A DNA stretch of 64,000 bases from Pelotalea chapellei. GTDB lineage: Bacteria; Desulfobacterota; Desulfuromonadia; Geobacterales; Pseudopelobacteraceae. Every line of letters begins with the position of its first letter. Position 1 is the stretch's first letter. Below the pieces are notes generated by a model. That model saw only the letters and a list, made by a program, of their open reading frames with translations. It had not been told where the DNA came from and made no database searches. Shown here in pieces: positions 16,464-26,062 of the stretch. Made by a program: the position numbers and the translations under genes. The stretch spans positions 1 to 64,000 of the forward strand of contig NZ_JAHDYS010000014.1 in NCBI RefSeq assembly GCF_018531195.1, written 5' to 3'.

Positions 16464-18092
16464 ATGTCCATATCAGACCGTATAGCACGCATTTTTCCGG
16501 CTGCGGATGCTGTTCCTTCCGATGCGAGGCCAACAGCCGTTCCGCTGCATCAGACCGATTATCTTTTGAATGGAGAAATACTTGCCTGGAAGGGAGAGGT
16601 GCAGGAGGTGCTGTCTCCTGTCTGTTTTGCCACTTCAGGGGGCGCGGTTCGCCAGGTTTTAGGAAGTTTTCCGCTGATGGGAGAAAAGGAGGCAATGGCG
16701 GCTCTGGATGCTGCGGTGACAGCCTATGACAGTGGACGCGGACTCTGGCCGACCATGTCTGTGGCCGACCGCATCACACATGTTCAGGAGTTTATCTGGC
16801 GAATGAAGGAAACGCGGGACGAGGTCGTCAAGCTTCTCATGTGGGAGATTGGCAAGCCGCTTGTGGAATCACGGAAGGAATTCGATCGGACGATCGATTA
16901 CATGGTCGATACTATCGACGCTCTCAAGGAGCTTGATCGTGTCTCCTCGCGTTTTGTGATCGAGCAGGGCATCATTGGACAAATCCGCAGGGCTCCCCTG
17001 GGGGTGGCACTCAGCATGGGACCGTACAATTACCCGCTCAATGAAACCTTTACTACACTGCTTCCGGCGCTGATCATGGGTAATACCACCATCGTGAAGC
17101 CTCCACGCCATGGGGTACTGCTCTTTCAGCCGCTCTTGCGAGCATTCAGGGATTCCTTCCCGCCGGGTGTTGTCAATACTCTTTATGGCGCCGGTCGGCA
17201 GATAACTCCTCCGCTGATGGCCTCGGGCAAAGTGGATGTCCTGGCTTTCATCGGCAGCAGCAAAGCGGCTGATACGCTTCAGAAGGCTCATCCGCGGCCG
17301 CACCGTTTGCGGGTCTCGCTGGGGCTGGAAGCAAAAAATCCGGCAATTGTTTTGCCCGATGCACATCTGAGGCTGGCTGTAGATGAATGTATTGCCGGTT
17401 CACTTGCTTTTAATGGCCAACGCTGTACTGGGATTAAAATTATTTTTGTGCATGAAAACGTGGTGGATGAATTTCTGAAACTATTCAGCCGGGCCATCGG
17501 CAATCTTGGATTCGGCATGCCTTGGGAATGCGCTGTCTCCCTGACGCCGCTGCCGGAAACGGATAAGACCGGTTATCTGACGGAGCTGGTCAAAGACGCG
17601 GAGCGTGAAGGTGCCGAGGTGATCAACGAGGCGGGGGGCATGGTCAATGGCACCTTCTTCTATCCTGCGTTATTGTACCCGGTGAACGAACGGATGCGGG
17701 TGTATCACGAAGAACAGTTTGGCCCTGTAATCCCTGTGGTCCCGTTTAAAAATATTGAAGATCCCATTCGCTATATGGTTGAATCACCCTACGGACAGCA
17801 GGTAAGCCTGTTCGGCCGCGATCGAAAGCAGCTTTCTGCGCTGATCGATCCGCTTGTCAACCAGGTCTGTAGGGTCAACATCAACAGTCAGTGCCAGCGC
17901 GGCCCCGATATTTTTCCTTTTACCGGAAGAAAGGATTCTGCCGTGGGGACTCTTTCCGTCTCCGACGCGCTGCGTGCCTTTTCCATACGTACCCTTGTAG
18001 CGGCCAAGGATCAGCCTGAGAACAAGGATATGATCGGTGCCATTGTGCGTGAACGTCGTTCCAACTTCTTATCTACAGATTATATTTTATAA
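16464..18092 (+). CDS. Aldehyde dehydrogenase, non-phosphorylating GAPDH-like
   Basis: A 542-residue NAD(P)-dependent aldehyde dehydrogenase. The catalytic Glu is in SLGLEAKNPAIV and the catalytic Cys in NGQRCTGIKII. The C-terminal block NINSQCQRGPDIFPFTGRK is the form found in GapN-like, NADP-dependent glyceraldehyde-3-phosphate dehydrogenases, so that is the best guess, but another aldehyde is possible. AAGGAG lies 5 nt before the ATG at 16464; the upstream in-frame start at 16401 is unsupported. It lies between two B12 radical SAM genes, which may point to a shared pathway rather than to central metabolism. Confidence 0.8.
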   Translation: MSISDRIARIFPAADAVPSDARPTAVPLHQTDYLLNGEILAWKGEVQEVLSPVCFATSGGAVRQVLGSFPLMGEKEAMAALDAAVTAYDSGRGLWPTMSVADRITHVQEFIWRMKETRDEVVKLLMWEIGKPLVESRKEFDRTIDYMVDTIDALKELDRVSSRFVIEQGIIGQIRRAPLGVALSMGPYNYPLNETFTTLLPALIMGNTTIVKPPRHGVLLFQPLLRAFRDSFPPGVVNTLYGAGRQITPPLMASGKVDVLAFIGSSKAADTLQKAHPRPHRLRVSLGLEAKNPAIVLPDAHLRLAVDECIAGSLAFNGQRCTGIKIIFVHENVVDEFLKLFSRAIGNLGFGMPWECAVSLTPLPETDKTGYLTELVKDAEREGAEVINEAGGMVNGTFFYPALLYPVNERMRVYHEEQFGPVIPVVPFKNIEDPIRYMVESPYGQQVSLFGRDRKQLSALIDPLVNQVCRVNINSQCQRGPDIFPFTGRKDSAVGTLSVSDALRAFSIRTLVAAKDQPENKDMIGAIVRERRSNFLSTDYIL

Positions 18093-18120
18093 TGTATAAC
18101 TTGTTCCCATCCCATCCAGG

Positions 18121-18142
18121 CCCTCCCCTTGAAAGGGGAGGG
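18121..18142. repeat. GC-rich hairpin repeat
   Basis: CCCTCCCCTT-GA-AAGGGGAGGG, a perfect 10-bp stem between the aldehyde dehydrogenase and the second radical SAM gene. Same family as the repeat at 16337. Confidence 0.6.
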
Positions 18143-18166
18143 TGAGTTCACTTCCACAGGATTGCA

Positions 18167-19531
18167 ATGATACAATCATACTCTTCTCGTGCCCCACGCC
18201 TGCTTCTGATCTACCCTGCTACCCATAGATTGGGATGGGAGCGCAACTTTCAGCTTCCCTACCATTCTCTCCAACAAGTTGCAGCAGCGACTCCTTCCCA
18301 CTGGGAGGTAACGCTTGTGGACGAGCTGCAGGACGAGGTTCCCTATGGCCGCGATTATGACTTGATCGGCATTACGGCCATGACCCACCAGGCCACCCAT
18401 GCCTATGAAATAGCTGATCGTTACAGAGCCGAAGGGGTACCGGTTATCATGGGGGGCATGCACCCCACGGTTCTTCCTGAAGAAGCGCTGCTTCATGCCG
18501 ATGCTGTTGTTGTCGGCGAAGCGGAGCCGGTTATGGCTGGATTGCTCGACGATTTTCTGGCAGGCCGGCTGGGCCGCATCTACCACGCCGCACTACCCAC
18601 CGACGACCTGCTTCGGGTTCCCTGGGCACGACGCGATATCCTGGAAGGCAAACGCTATCTCACCACCCAGACCATCCAGGCCAGCAGAGGGTGCCCCTAT
18701 GATTGCGACTTCTGCACGGTCACCCCTTATTTCGGCAATCGTTTCCGCTATCGGGATCCGGCAGACATTCTGGCTCAGATCCGTTCGTTCCCTCGCAAGC
18801 TGGTGGTGTTTTTAGATGATAACTTGTTGGGAGACACTGCCAAGGCGCGTCCCATTCTTGAAGGAATGGCTGAAATGGGTATCCGTTGGGGTTCGCAAAC
18901 CTCCCTTCGGTTTGCAGAGGATCCCGAACTTCTCAAGCTGGTGGCTCGTTCCGGCTGCATCGGGCTTTTCGTGGGAATCGAGTCGGTTTCCGGAAAATAT
19001 TCCAATTTTTCCAAAGCTTCCGGCAGCTCAACCGAGGCTGATCTGATCAAGCGTGTCAGGGATGCAGGCATCATTCTGGAAGCTTCGTTTATTTTCGGTT
19101 TTGACGATCATGACGAGAGTGTTTTTGAAAATACGCTCCGCTTTGTACGTGAAGTCTCACCGGGAGTGCCGACTTTCAATCTGCTTACTCCCTATCCCGG
19201 CACCGCCTTCTTTCGTCGGTTTCAGCAAGAAGGCCGTCTGCTGCATACGGACTGGAGCCGCTACAACCATTCCGAAGTCGTTTTCCAGCCGAAACTGATG
19301 ACTGCGGAGCGGCTGCAGCGCGGCTGGCAGGAAGCACGCAGGGAAACCTACACTTGGCCATCCATCTTCTCCAGGGTGTTCAGCATGCCCACCCATCGAT
19401 TGAATTGCCTTGCCTACAACTTCCTGCGCAAAGGGCCGAATACCCGTCGCGCCAAGGCAGGATCTCCCACCATTTTCGCTGAATCCATTCAGGGACAGGG
19501 ACAAAATCTGTCTTCGGATCCTTCCTTATGA
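18167..19531 (+). CDS. B12-binding-domain radical SAM protein
   Basis: A 454-residue enzyme. The cobalamin-binding-like domain occupies about residues 10-140 (GITAMTHQA, GGMHPTVLPEE, VVGEAEP) and the radical SAM core has Cys176-x3-Cys180-x2-Cys183 (SRGCPYDCDFC). It is a paralogue of the protein encoded at 14789 and lacks the long DUF4070 tail in its full form. The stop overlaps the methyltransferase start as ATGA, so these two are co-translated. A methyl or other radical transfer on a lipid or small metabolite is likely; the substrate is unknown. Confidence 0.85.
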   Translation: MIQSYSSRAPRLLLIYPATHRLGWERNFQLPYHSLQQVAAATPSHWEVTLVDELQDEVPYGRDYDLIGITAMTHQATHAYEIADRYRAEGVPVIMGGMHPTVLPEEALLHADAVVVGEAEPVMAGLLDDFLAGRLGRIYHAALPTDDLLRVPWARRDILEGKRYLTTQTIQASRGCPYDCDFCTVTPYFGNRFRYRDPADILAQIRSFPRKLVVFLDDNLLGDTAKARPILEGMAEMGIRWGSQTSLRFAEDPELLKLVARSGCIGLFVGIESVSGKYSNFSKASGSSTEADLIKRVRDAGIILEASFIFGFDDHDESVFENTLRFVREVSPGVPTFNLLTPYPGTAFFRRFQQEGRLLHTDWSRYNHSEVVFQPKLMTAERLQRGWQEARRETYTWPSIFSRVFSMPTHRLNCLAYNFLRKGPNTRRAKAGSPTIFAESIQGQGQNLSSDPSL

Positions 19532-20250
19532 ACACGCCAGACGCTGATGCAATAAACATCCGATTTTACGATCACCTCTGGTCTCGTACCCGCCTGGAAA
19601 CTCCGGAACGCTTCAATACCTGGCCGTTGATCTCAAGCCTGGTGCAGAATGGATCTCAGCGACTGGAGGTTGGACCAGGTCTGCGTCCCAGGCTGCCGGT
19701 TCGTGATTCGCATTTCGTCGATAAAAGTATTGCTGCCGTGGGCCGTTTGCAGGAACAGGGGGGCAGTGCGCAATGTGGTGATGTGTGTGCGCTTCCCTTT
19801 GATGAAGGCAGCTTTGATCTGGTTTGCGCCTTTGATGTCATCGAGCATGTGGACAATAGCAGGCTGGCTTTCGCCGAGCTAAGCCGGGTTCTGAAGAAGG
19901 GAGGAACCCTGGTGTTTTCCGTACCTCTGCACAAGAGCAGATGGTGTGAATTTGACGCCTTTGTCGGCCACGTCCATCGTTTTGATCCTCAGGAAGTGCT
20001 GGCCTTCGTGGCGGAGAATCGCCTTGTTCTGGAGCAAAGTGCGCCTTTTGGAATGCAGCCTGGAAATCCCTGGCTGCTTAAATGTGGCATGTGGTTTTTG
20101 CGCCATCAGAGCAGGCAGGCCATTTTCTGGTATAATCGGATTCTAATGCCTCTCGGGCTGTTTTTTCAGAAACCGTTGAATTTTTCCGACGGATTGGGAG
20201 ATGCCGCCCTGGTCGACGAAATTGTCTGTGTCTGCAGGCGCGGAGGATGA
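19528..20250 (+). CDS. Class I SAM-dependent methyltransferase
   Basis: A 240-residue methyltransferase of the Methyltransf_11 type. Motif I is degenerate (LEVGPGLRPRLP rather than the usual GxGxG), followed by ALPFDEGSFDLVCAFDVIEHVDN, which is characteristic, and LKKGGTLVFSVP. It starts inside the stop codon of the radical SAM gene (ATGA). It probably acts on the same molecule as the radical SAM enzymes. The segment CGDVCALPF follows the post-I region. The substrate is unknown. Confidence 0.8.
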   Translation: MNTPDADAINIRFYDHLWSRTRLETPERFNTWPLISSLVQNGSQRLEVGPGLRPRLPVRDSHFVDKSIAAVGRLQEQGGSAQCGDVCALPFDEGSFDLVCAFDVIEHVDNSRLAFAELSRVLKKGGTLVFSVPLHKSRWCEFDAFVGHVHRFDPQEVLAFVAENRLVLEQSAPFGMQPGNPWLLKCGMWFLRHQSRQAIFWYNRILMPLGLFFQKPLNFSDGLGDAALVDEIVCVCRRGG

Positions 20251-20286
20251 CGAACCCTCAACTGCAGGACGCGTTGTGGGGAATGA

Positions 20287-21990
20287 ATGAATGAAGATAT
20301 AACGGCACAATCGCCGCGTAGAGCCTATATTCCTTCAGAAAGAAAGAGCAGCGAGCAACCGTCATCGCGAACCCATGCCGGCGGCCAGCTTTTTCAGGAT
20401 GCTTCGCCCCATGAGGGTGCTCTGCAGATGCAGCACGAAGAGCTGGACACGGTAACCGACGGATTCACCTCCCTCCATATTTCTACCGATTTGTTCGATT
20501 CCGCGCCAATTGGCTATTTCACCTTTGACACCCTGGGCCGTGTTCGCGGCGCCACTCACACCGCGGCCCATATGTTGGGCACAGATATCAACCCCTTGTT
20601 GAACAAGCCGTTCGTGGAGTTTGTGGCGGACCAGGCGGGTCGGGAGATTTTCGTCAACCACCTGAATTGGGTTCTTCATAAGCAGAGCACGCTGAAATGC
20701 GAGATAAATCTTACCGGACAGGATGGTTCGATAATCTGCGGCCAATTGCAGAGTGTTGCCATAAACGCCGGCAATAGAAATGGTATTGCGGTCCTTACTT
20801 CGATAGTGGATGTGACGGTTCGCAGGCAGTTGGAAGAAAGGCTGCAGAAGGCTAATGACGAACTGGATCTGCGGGTGCGGGAACGAAATGAAGAGTTGTC
20901 CCAGGCTAACGAGCGACTTTCCCGGGAAATCGAGGAGCGCAGGAAGGCGGAGGAATCGCTTTCAAATGCCTATGCCGAGATAAAAGAGCTCAAAGATCGA
21001 CTCCAGGCTGAAAATATCTACCTCCAGCAGGATATTGATCGGGAATATAATTTTGGTGAAATCATCGGCCGCAGTTCGGCTCTGGATTACATCTTCTTCA
21101 GAGTGGAGCAGGTAGCGCCCCAGGATACGACCGTGCTTCTGCTGGGAGAAACCGGCACCGGCAAGGGGGTTGTGGCCAGGGCGCTCCATAGCCGAAGTAC
21201 CCGCAAAGACCGTCCCATGGTCACGGTTCATTGCACCTCGCTCCCGGCGAATCTGATAGAAAGCGAACTTTTTGGCCGTGAAAAAGGGGCCTTTACCGGC
21301 TCAAACGACCGCCAGATGGGGCGCTTTGAGTTGGCGGATGGTGGCACCATTTTTTTGGACGAGATCGGAGAAATGCCGATGGAGCTGCAGACAAAGCTGC
21401 TCCGTGTCATCCAGGATGGGGAGTTCGAGCGTTTGGGAAGTCCTCGTACCATCAAGGTCAATGTCCGCATAATCGCTGCTACCAACCGAAATCTGGAGGA
21501 AGAAATACGTCATGGCCGCTTCCGGGAAGACCTCTTCTACCGCCTGAATGTGTTTCCCATTACTGTCCCGCCGCTACGCAAGCGCAAGGAGGATATACCG
21601 CTTCTTGTGAATTACTTTGTTTCCAAGTTCTGCAAGAAAACGGGAAAGACGATCGAGACCGTTTCAAAGGATGTTTTAAACAATCTCGAGGGTTATCACT
21701 GGCCTGGCAATGTGCGTGAACTGGAGAGTGTCATCGAAAGGGCGGTTATCACCAGTCCCGGAACAGCTCTTCATCTGCTTGACCGCTTCGAGAATCCTCC
21801 GCGGCGGGAAGCCATTGATGAGGTGCAGGGTGTCAAGGCGCTGGATGAGCTGGAGCAGGAGCATATCATCCAGGTGCTTAAAAAAACCAATTGGCGTATC
21901 GAAGGGGAGCGGGGGGCAGCGCTTATTTTAGGTCTCAATCCCAGCACACTGCGCGGCCGGATGCGTAAGTTCGGTATCCGGCGGAGTTAA
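20287..21990 (+). CDS. PAS-containing sigma54-dependent transcriptional activator
   Basis: A 567-residue enhancer-binding protein. Order: variable N-terminus, PAS domain (about 65-180), coiled coil (180-250), AAA+ domain with Walker A GETGTGKG (287-294), sigma54-contact loop GAFTGS (334-339), Walker B IFLDE (355-359), then a Fis-type helix-turn-helix at the end ([20 protein letters not shown]). It has no receiver domain, so it is controlled through PAS. The loop reads GAFTGS rather than the canonical GAFTGA. It lies 36 bp after the methyltransferase and may control this cluster or the sigma54-like promoters listed elsewhere; that is inference. Confidence 0.9.
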   Translation: MNEDITAQSPRRAYIPSERKSSEQPSSRTHAGGQLFQDASPHEGALQMQHEELDTVTDGFTSLHISTDLFDSAPIGYFTFDTLGRVRGATHTAAHMLGTDINPLLNKPFVEFVADQAGREIFVNHLNWVLHKQSTLKCEINLTGQDGSIICGQLQSVAINAGNRNGIAVLTSIVDVTVRRQLEERLQKANDELDLRVRERNEELSQANERLSREIEERRKAEESLSNAYAEIKELKDRLQAENIYLQQDIDREYNFGEIIGRSSALDYIFFRVEQVAPQDTTVLLLGETGTGKGVVARALHSRSTRKDRPMVTVHCTSLPANLIESELFGREKGAFTGSNDRQMGRFELADGGTIFLDEIGEMPMELQTKLLRVIQDGEFERLGSPRTIKVNVRIIAATNRNLEEEIRHGRFREDLFYRLNVFPITVPPLRKRKEDIPLLVNYFVSKFCKKTGKTIETVSKDVLNNLEGYHWPGNVRELESVIERAVITSPGTALHLLDRFENPPRREAIDEVQGVKALDELEQEHIIQVLKKTNWRIEGERGAALILGLNPSTLRGRMRKFGIRRS

Positions 21991-22025
21991 GGATTAGAGC
22001 CCATCGCACGCGGAATCTAAAGACT

Positions 22026-22388
22026 AATTAGCCTCGTGGAAAATCTCGAAAAGGCCGGATTAAATGCTGATTAAAGTCGATCTCACGCAGCCGGAAGTAG
22101 GTGCCTCTAGGCAAGGCGCTGAGTATCGCAGAGAAAGGCATGAAGCAAAAACATTAGCCTCACGAAAATTCCTCGAAAAAGCCGGATTAAAGGCCTTGAT
22201 TCTAATCGATAAATCATTTTTTAAGATTATCCACGGCAAGTTGGCCTCGGGCGGTCGCAGCGGGGCGAGCTGAAAAAACCGTTTTTTAAAAATCCGGCTT
22301 TTTCGGGGACGTTTCGTGAGGCAAAATGTTTGTATTTTTCGCCTTTCTCTGCGTGACTCTGCGCCTCTGCGAGAGATTGCCTTTAGCC
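22026..22388. repeat. Large imperfect inverted repeat element
   Basis: Fills the 438-bp gap between the sigma54 activator and the carotenoid oxygenase. The left arm (about 22115-22188) and right arm (about 22292-22366) are about 75 bp each and match as inverted repeats at roughly four of five positions. They share GCAGAGAAAGGC, GCCTCACGAAA and CGAAAAAGCCGGATT. A direct duplicate of the end (CTCGAAAAGGCCGGATTAAA) lies at about 22045. The CTCTGCGTGACTCTGCGCC part is a widespread intergenic motif. No open frame; a MITE or long hairpin RNA. Confidence 0.65.
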
Positions 22389-22428
22389 TGCTCCAACATT
22401 TTTGCTGGGACTTCGAAAAGGAGATGCC

Positions 22429-23976
22429 ATGCTTTCCCGCCGTCAATTGCTGCTGATGACAGGGGAAGTCTCGTTGGCTTTGGCCTGTGCCGGGTGCGCG
22501 TCAAGTCCTCCCTTGAGAAAGGATGTCTTCGCCGACTTTGGCGATAGCCAGCGTCCTTATCTCGGGATGGCTACTTCGCTGCATGAAGAGCACAGCTACG
22601 AAGCAAGGGTCGTGGGAGATATCCCCGCCGCAGTGCGCGGAACCCTTTACCGCAACGGGCCGGGGCTCTTTGACAGGGGTGGATTGCGCAAACGCAACCT
22701 TCTGGATGGCGATGGTATGGTGCAGGCTTTTCGCTTTCATGACAATGGGGTCCATTACCAGAACAGGTTTGTTGCCACCGAAAAGTTCACTGACGAAGAG
22801 CGGGCCGGCAAATTTCTCTATCCAAGCTGGAGCACCCAGGCTCCCGGCGGAATCTGGAACAACTTTCCCGGAGGGAGTGATCTCAAGCCCCAGGCCGGCA
22901 TAACGGTCTTCCCCTGGCATGGTCGCCTGTACGCCTTCGATGAATGCTCCTACCCCTACGAGCTTGATCCCGATACCCTGGAAACGAACGGGCTCTCCTA
23001 CCTTGGCCTCCCCAAGGACCTGACCATCTACGCAGCCCACGCTAAATTTGATCCCCTCACCGGAGAATGGCTCCATTTCGGCATCGCCTACGGTCCCAAG
23101 CCGAAGCTGCATGTAACGGTTTTCAACGCCGACGGCCGTTTAAGAACGCATCGTACGATCCCCATGCCGCGCAACATCTACATGCACGACTGGTCCGTTT
23201 CGGGTCGATACCTGATCTTCACCCTTCATCCTGTGGACATCGCCTTCTGGGGATTTTTGTTGGGTCAGCGAAGCCTGGCGGAGTCGCTGCGCTGGAAGCC
23301 GGAGCAGGGCAATCTGATCATGGTGCTGGAGCGAGACGGCACCCAGCCACCAGTTATGCTGCAGAGTCAGGCTTGTTATATGTGGCATTCATTCAATGCC
23401 CATGAACGTGGAGGCCTGATCGAGGTAGATTTCATCGGCTATGACAACCCGGATCATTTTGTGGGAAGCGATCCCGTGGTAACGGCGGTCATGACCGGTC
23501 GCGGGGGAAACCATGGGCATCCGGGCAAGGTGCGTCGCTATCTGATAGATCCTGCCCGCAGGACCTTGCGGGAAGAGGTAGTATGCAACGATAATTTTGA
23601 ATGGCCACGGGTAAATGAACGGCACCGCGGCTATCCCTACCGTTTCGGTTATATGGTCAGAACCAGGCCTGAAGAGTTTTTCTGGACATATGTCTGCCGT
23701 ATCGACATGTCAACGGGGCGCATTGAAAGTTATGATTTCGGTGCCGGTTCCTACTGCAGTGAGCCGGTGTTCGTACCTCTGCCCGGCTACGACTATCGTC
23801 CTGGTGATCCGATAGAGCCGGGCTACCTGATGACGGAAGTCTATGACAGTTCAACCCTTAAAAGTTATTTGGCCCTGTTCAGGGCTGACAGGATCACTGA
23901 AGGTCCGGTGGCGGAAATTCACCTGAAACATCATGTTCCTTTCAGCTACCACGGCTGGTGGTGCGCCGCTTCCTGA
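22429..23976 (+). CDS. Carotenoid cleavage oxygenase, Tat-type lipoprotein
   Basis: A 515-residue non-heme iron oxygenase of the RPE65/carotenoid oxygenase family. The four iron ligands appear as His204, His253 (YMHDW), His320 (MWHSFNAHE) and His508 (YHGWW at the C-terminus). The N-terminus has a twin-arginine-like motif (SRRQLLLM) and a lipobox ending in Cys23 (LACAGC), so it is predicted to be exported folded and lipid-anchored, which is unusual for this family. Family members split carotenoids, stilbenes or lignin-derived alkenes. AAAAGGAG precedes the ATG. It is the only gene of its kind in the window, and no carotenoid genes are nearby. Confidence 0.88.
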   Translation: MLSRRQLLLMTGEVSLALACAGCASSPPLRKDVFADFGDSQRPYLGMATSLHEEHSYEARVVGDIPAAVRGTLYRNGPGLFDRGGLRKRNLLDGDGMVQAFRFHDNGVHYQNRFVATEKFTDEERAGKFLYPSWSTQAPGGIWNNFPGGSDLKPQAGITVFPWHGRLYAFDECSYPYELDPDTLETNGLSYLGLPKDLTIYAAHAKFDPLTGEWLHFGIAYGPKPKLHVTVFNADGRLRTHRTIPMPRNIYMHDWSVSGRYLIFTLHPVDIAFWGFLLGQRSLAESLRWKPEQGNLIMVLERDGTQPPVMLQSQACYMWHSFNAHERGGLIEVDFIGYDNPDHFVGSDPVVTAVMTGRGGNHGHPGKVRRYLIDPARRTLREEVVCNDNFEWPRVNERHRGYPYRFGYMVRTRPEEFFWTYVCRIDMSTGRIESYDFGAGSYCSEPVFVPLPGYDYRPGDPIEPGYLMTEVYDSSTLKSYLALFRADRITEGPVAEIHLKHHVPFSYHGWWCAAS

Positions 23977-24207
23977 TTCAATTACTTACTCTCCACCTCA
24001 TCTCCCATTCTCCCTTCTACTGTTTCAGTCAAATGTGAAAGTCCCGTCACATATGAAGAATTATTTAACAGTTTTAATTATATCTTGTTTTTTAGACTGA
24101 TTTTTTCGGTTTGTTTTCAGCTTATTAAGTCTATTCCGCATATAAACTGCTTTCGGTATGAAAGATGTATTAGTCATGGAAAGTTCAGGATAATCCAAGG
24201 AGTTTCC

Positions 24208-24720
24208 ATGCCAGGTGCCCCTTCAGGCAGCGAAGATCTGCTGCGAATCCGGGAGATGACCATTGATGACATTTCCGAGGTGTTTCATATCGGGGAGGAA
24301 GTCTTTACCGCAGCCGATGCCCAGAGTCTTTACCGTACCTGGGATGAGTATGAAGTAACCACACTCTTTAATACCGATAGCGATCTATGCCTGGTAGCTG
24401 AGGCTGGGGAGAAGATTCTTGGTTTTGCTCTCGGGACGACGGTCAAGAAGCATCACTCCTCCTGGAAGTACGGCTATCTGATCTGGCTTGGGGTGCGCAG
24501 GGACCTTCAGAAGGGACAGGTCGGCAGCAAACTGTTCAAGGAGATCAAGCGTCGCATGAAAGAGCAGGGAGTGCGGATGGTTATCGTGGATACCTCTGCC
24601 GACAACAGACCGGCGATTCGTTTCTTCGAAAAACAGGGATTCGGCAATGTTCAGGAGCATGTCTACATGACCCATAACATGACGCTCAAAAGTAGAAAGA
24701 AACAGGACAAGAAGGCATGA
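24208..24720 (+). CDS. GNAT-family N-acetyltransferase
   Basis: A 170-residue acetyltransferase. The acetyl-CoA site is VRRDLQKGQVGSKLFKEIKR (a Q/RxxGxG/A variant) and the C-terminal ADNRPAIRFFEKQGF is typical RimI-like. Start 24208 is preceded by AAGGAG (24197-24202). Its stop overlaps the start of the M20 peptidase gene as ATGA, so the two are translationally coupled; perhaps one adds and the other removes an acyl group from the same amino compound. The acceptor substrate is unknown. Confidence 0.85.
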   Translation: MPGAPSGSEDLLRIREMTIDDISEVFHIGEEVFTAADAQSLYRTWDEYEVTTLFNTDSDLCLVAEAGEKILGFALGTTVKKHHSSWKYGYLIWLGVRRDLQKGQVGSKLFKEIKRRMKEQGVRMVIVDTSADNRPAIRFFEKQGFGNVQEHVYMTHNMTLKSRKKQDKKA

Positions 24721-25865
24721 ACGCCCGTCTGGATAGAGTCTGGCAGGCGATTAACGCGGAACGCCTGCACAAGATACTCCTTGAGCTGCTGGATATCTAT
24801 TCTCCCTCCGGAAAAGAAGAGGATATCCTCCTTTATCTGGAAGAACTTTTGAGTCGTGCAGGATGCAAGGTCGAACGGCAGGAAGTGGAGGACCAGCGCT
24901 ACAATCTGCGCGTTACAATGGGACAAGGTGAGCCGCTTCTATATCTGGTCGGCCATGTGGATACCGTTCCAGCCCGGGATCTGGAGGGTTTTGGCGCCCA
25001 AGTGGACAACGGTATTATTCGTGGACTGGGAAGTGCCGACATGAAAGGGGGGTGCGCTTCAATGGTTGAGGCATGGCTGGCCTTGATTGATGCGCTGGAG
25101 TCGGCGGAGCTTCCGGCAGTAGGGCTGTTGCTGGTGGTGGGAGAAGAAGAAAACGGCGATGGCAGCATGACTTTTCTTCAGACGTGTCGTGTCCCCTGGG
25201 TGGTGATCGGGGAGCCGACAGGGCTTGCGGCCTGTTTCGCCCATTATGGTTATCTGGAAGCAGGTTTTGTTACCAAGGGTCAGACGATACATTCTTCCCT
25301 TCCGGAATTGGGACATAATGCCGTGGAATCAATGCTGCGTGTGTTGCTGCATGTGGGCAAAGACTCTTTGTTCGACCGGAAATCTTCGGAAATTGTGTAT
25401 TCCATTCGTGAGATGAGCTCATCCCAGGGGGGCTTTGTCGTGCCGGACCGATGTGAAACATGGATCGATCTTCACCTTCCTCCAGATATTGATCCGGCAG
25501 ATGTACAGGAATCACTCAGACGGATTGTTTCCGGTGCTGATCGTTATATTCCGGGCCTCGACCTGAAGATCGCCTTCAATTTCGTGTCCCGTGGTTACAA
25601 TCTTGGAACTGACAACGAATTGGCCAGACTGCTGGAGGAGGTATACCCAAGGATCAATCTGCCTCTTCGCCTGGATGCTTTCCGTTCCCATTCTGACGGC
25701 AACCTCTTTTTTGCGGCCGGTATCAAGCCATTGATACTTGGCCCGGGAATACTTGAAACCGCACACATGCCTGATGAACAGGTAAGTTTTGGCGAGGTAC
25801 TGGCAGCTGCGCGTATTTATGCAGCATTATGTTTGGGGATGGAAGATGTGGAAACCAAGTCTTGA
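24717..25865 (+). CDS. M20-family metallopeptidase/deacylase (ArgE/DapE-like)
   Basis: A 382-residue dinuclear zinc hydrolase. The visible metal-site motifs are GHVDTVPA, GSADMKGG with the bridging Asp, the catalytic Glu pair in VGEEENGDG, and a C-terminal His in ETAHMPDE. An insertion dimerisation domain occupies about residues 180-290. The family includes acetylornithine and succinyl-diaminopimelate deacylases and LysK. The substrate is not determinable, but coupling to a GNAT gene suggests an N-acyl amino acid. No signal peptide; cytoplasmic. Confidence 0.85.
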   Translation: MNARLDRVWQAINAERLHKILLELLDIYSPSGKEEDILLYLEELLSRAGCKVERQEVEDQRYNLRVTMGQGEPLLYLVGHVDTVPARDLEGFGAQVDNGIIRGLGSADMKGGCASMVEAWLALIDALESAELPAVGLLLVVGEEENGDGSMTFLQTCRVPWVVIGEPTGLAACFAHYGYLEAGFVTKGQTIHSSLPELGHNAVESMLRVLLHVGKDSLFDRKSSEIVYSIREMSSSQGGFVVPDRCETWIDLHLPPDIDPADVQESLRRIVSGADRYIPGLDLKIAFNFVSRGYNLGTDNELARLLEEVYPRINLPLRLDAFRSHSDGNLFFAAGIKPLILGPGILETAHMPDEQVSFGEVLAAARIYAALCLGMEDVETKS

Positions 25866-25937
25866 CTGCTACATTTTGATACAAAATGATTATTTGTGAT
25901 ATCGATTGATGCTATTTGTGGGTACGCCTCCAACGGC

Positions 25938-25979
25938 ACATTTGACGGATCGGTCGTATTAGACGGATCCGTCAAATGT
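25938..25979. promoter_or_regulatory. Perfect 14-bp inverted repeat
   Basis: ACATTTGACGGATC (25938-25951) and GATCCGTCAAATGT (25966-25979), 14-nt loop. It lies in the 259-bp gap before the OmpW-like gene. It lacks a T-run, so it is more likely an operator or recombination site than a terminator. Confidence 0.55.
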
Positions 25980-26062
25980 CCTGTGGCCACCATCGATTTG
26001 ACACCGGTTAAATATTGTTTATAATACCAGGACTTGCAGTACAAATGTCCCATGGTGGTCAC

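Noticed and set aside
24085-24207. N-terminal extension of the GNAT protein
   Set aside because: The extra residues have low-complexity, AT-rich coding and the real ribosome binding site lies before 24208.
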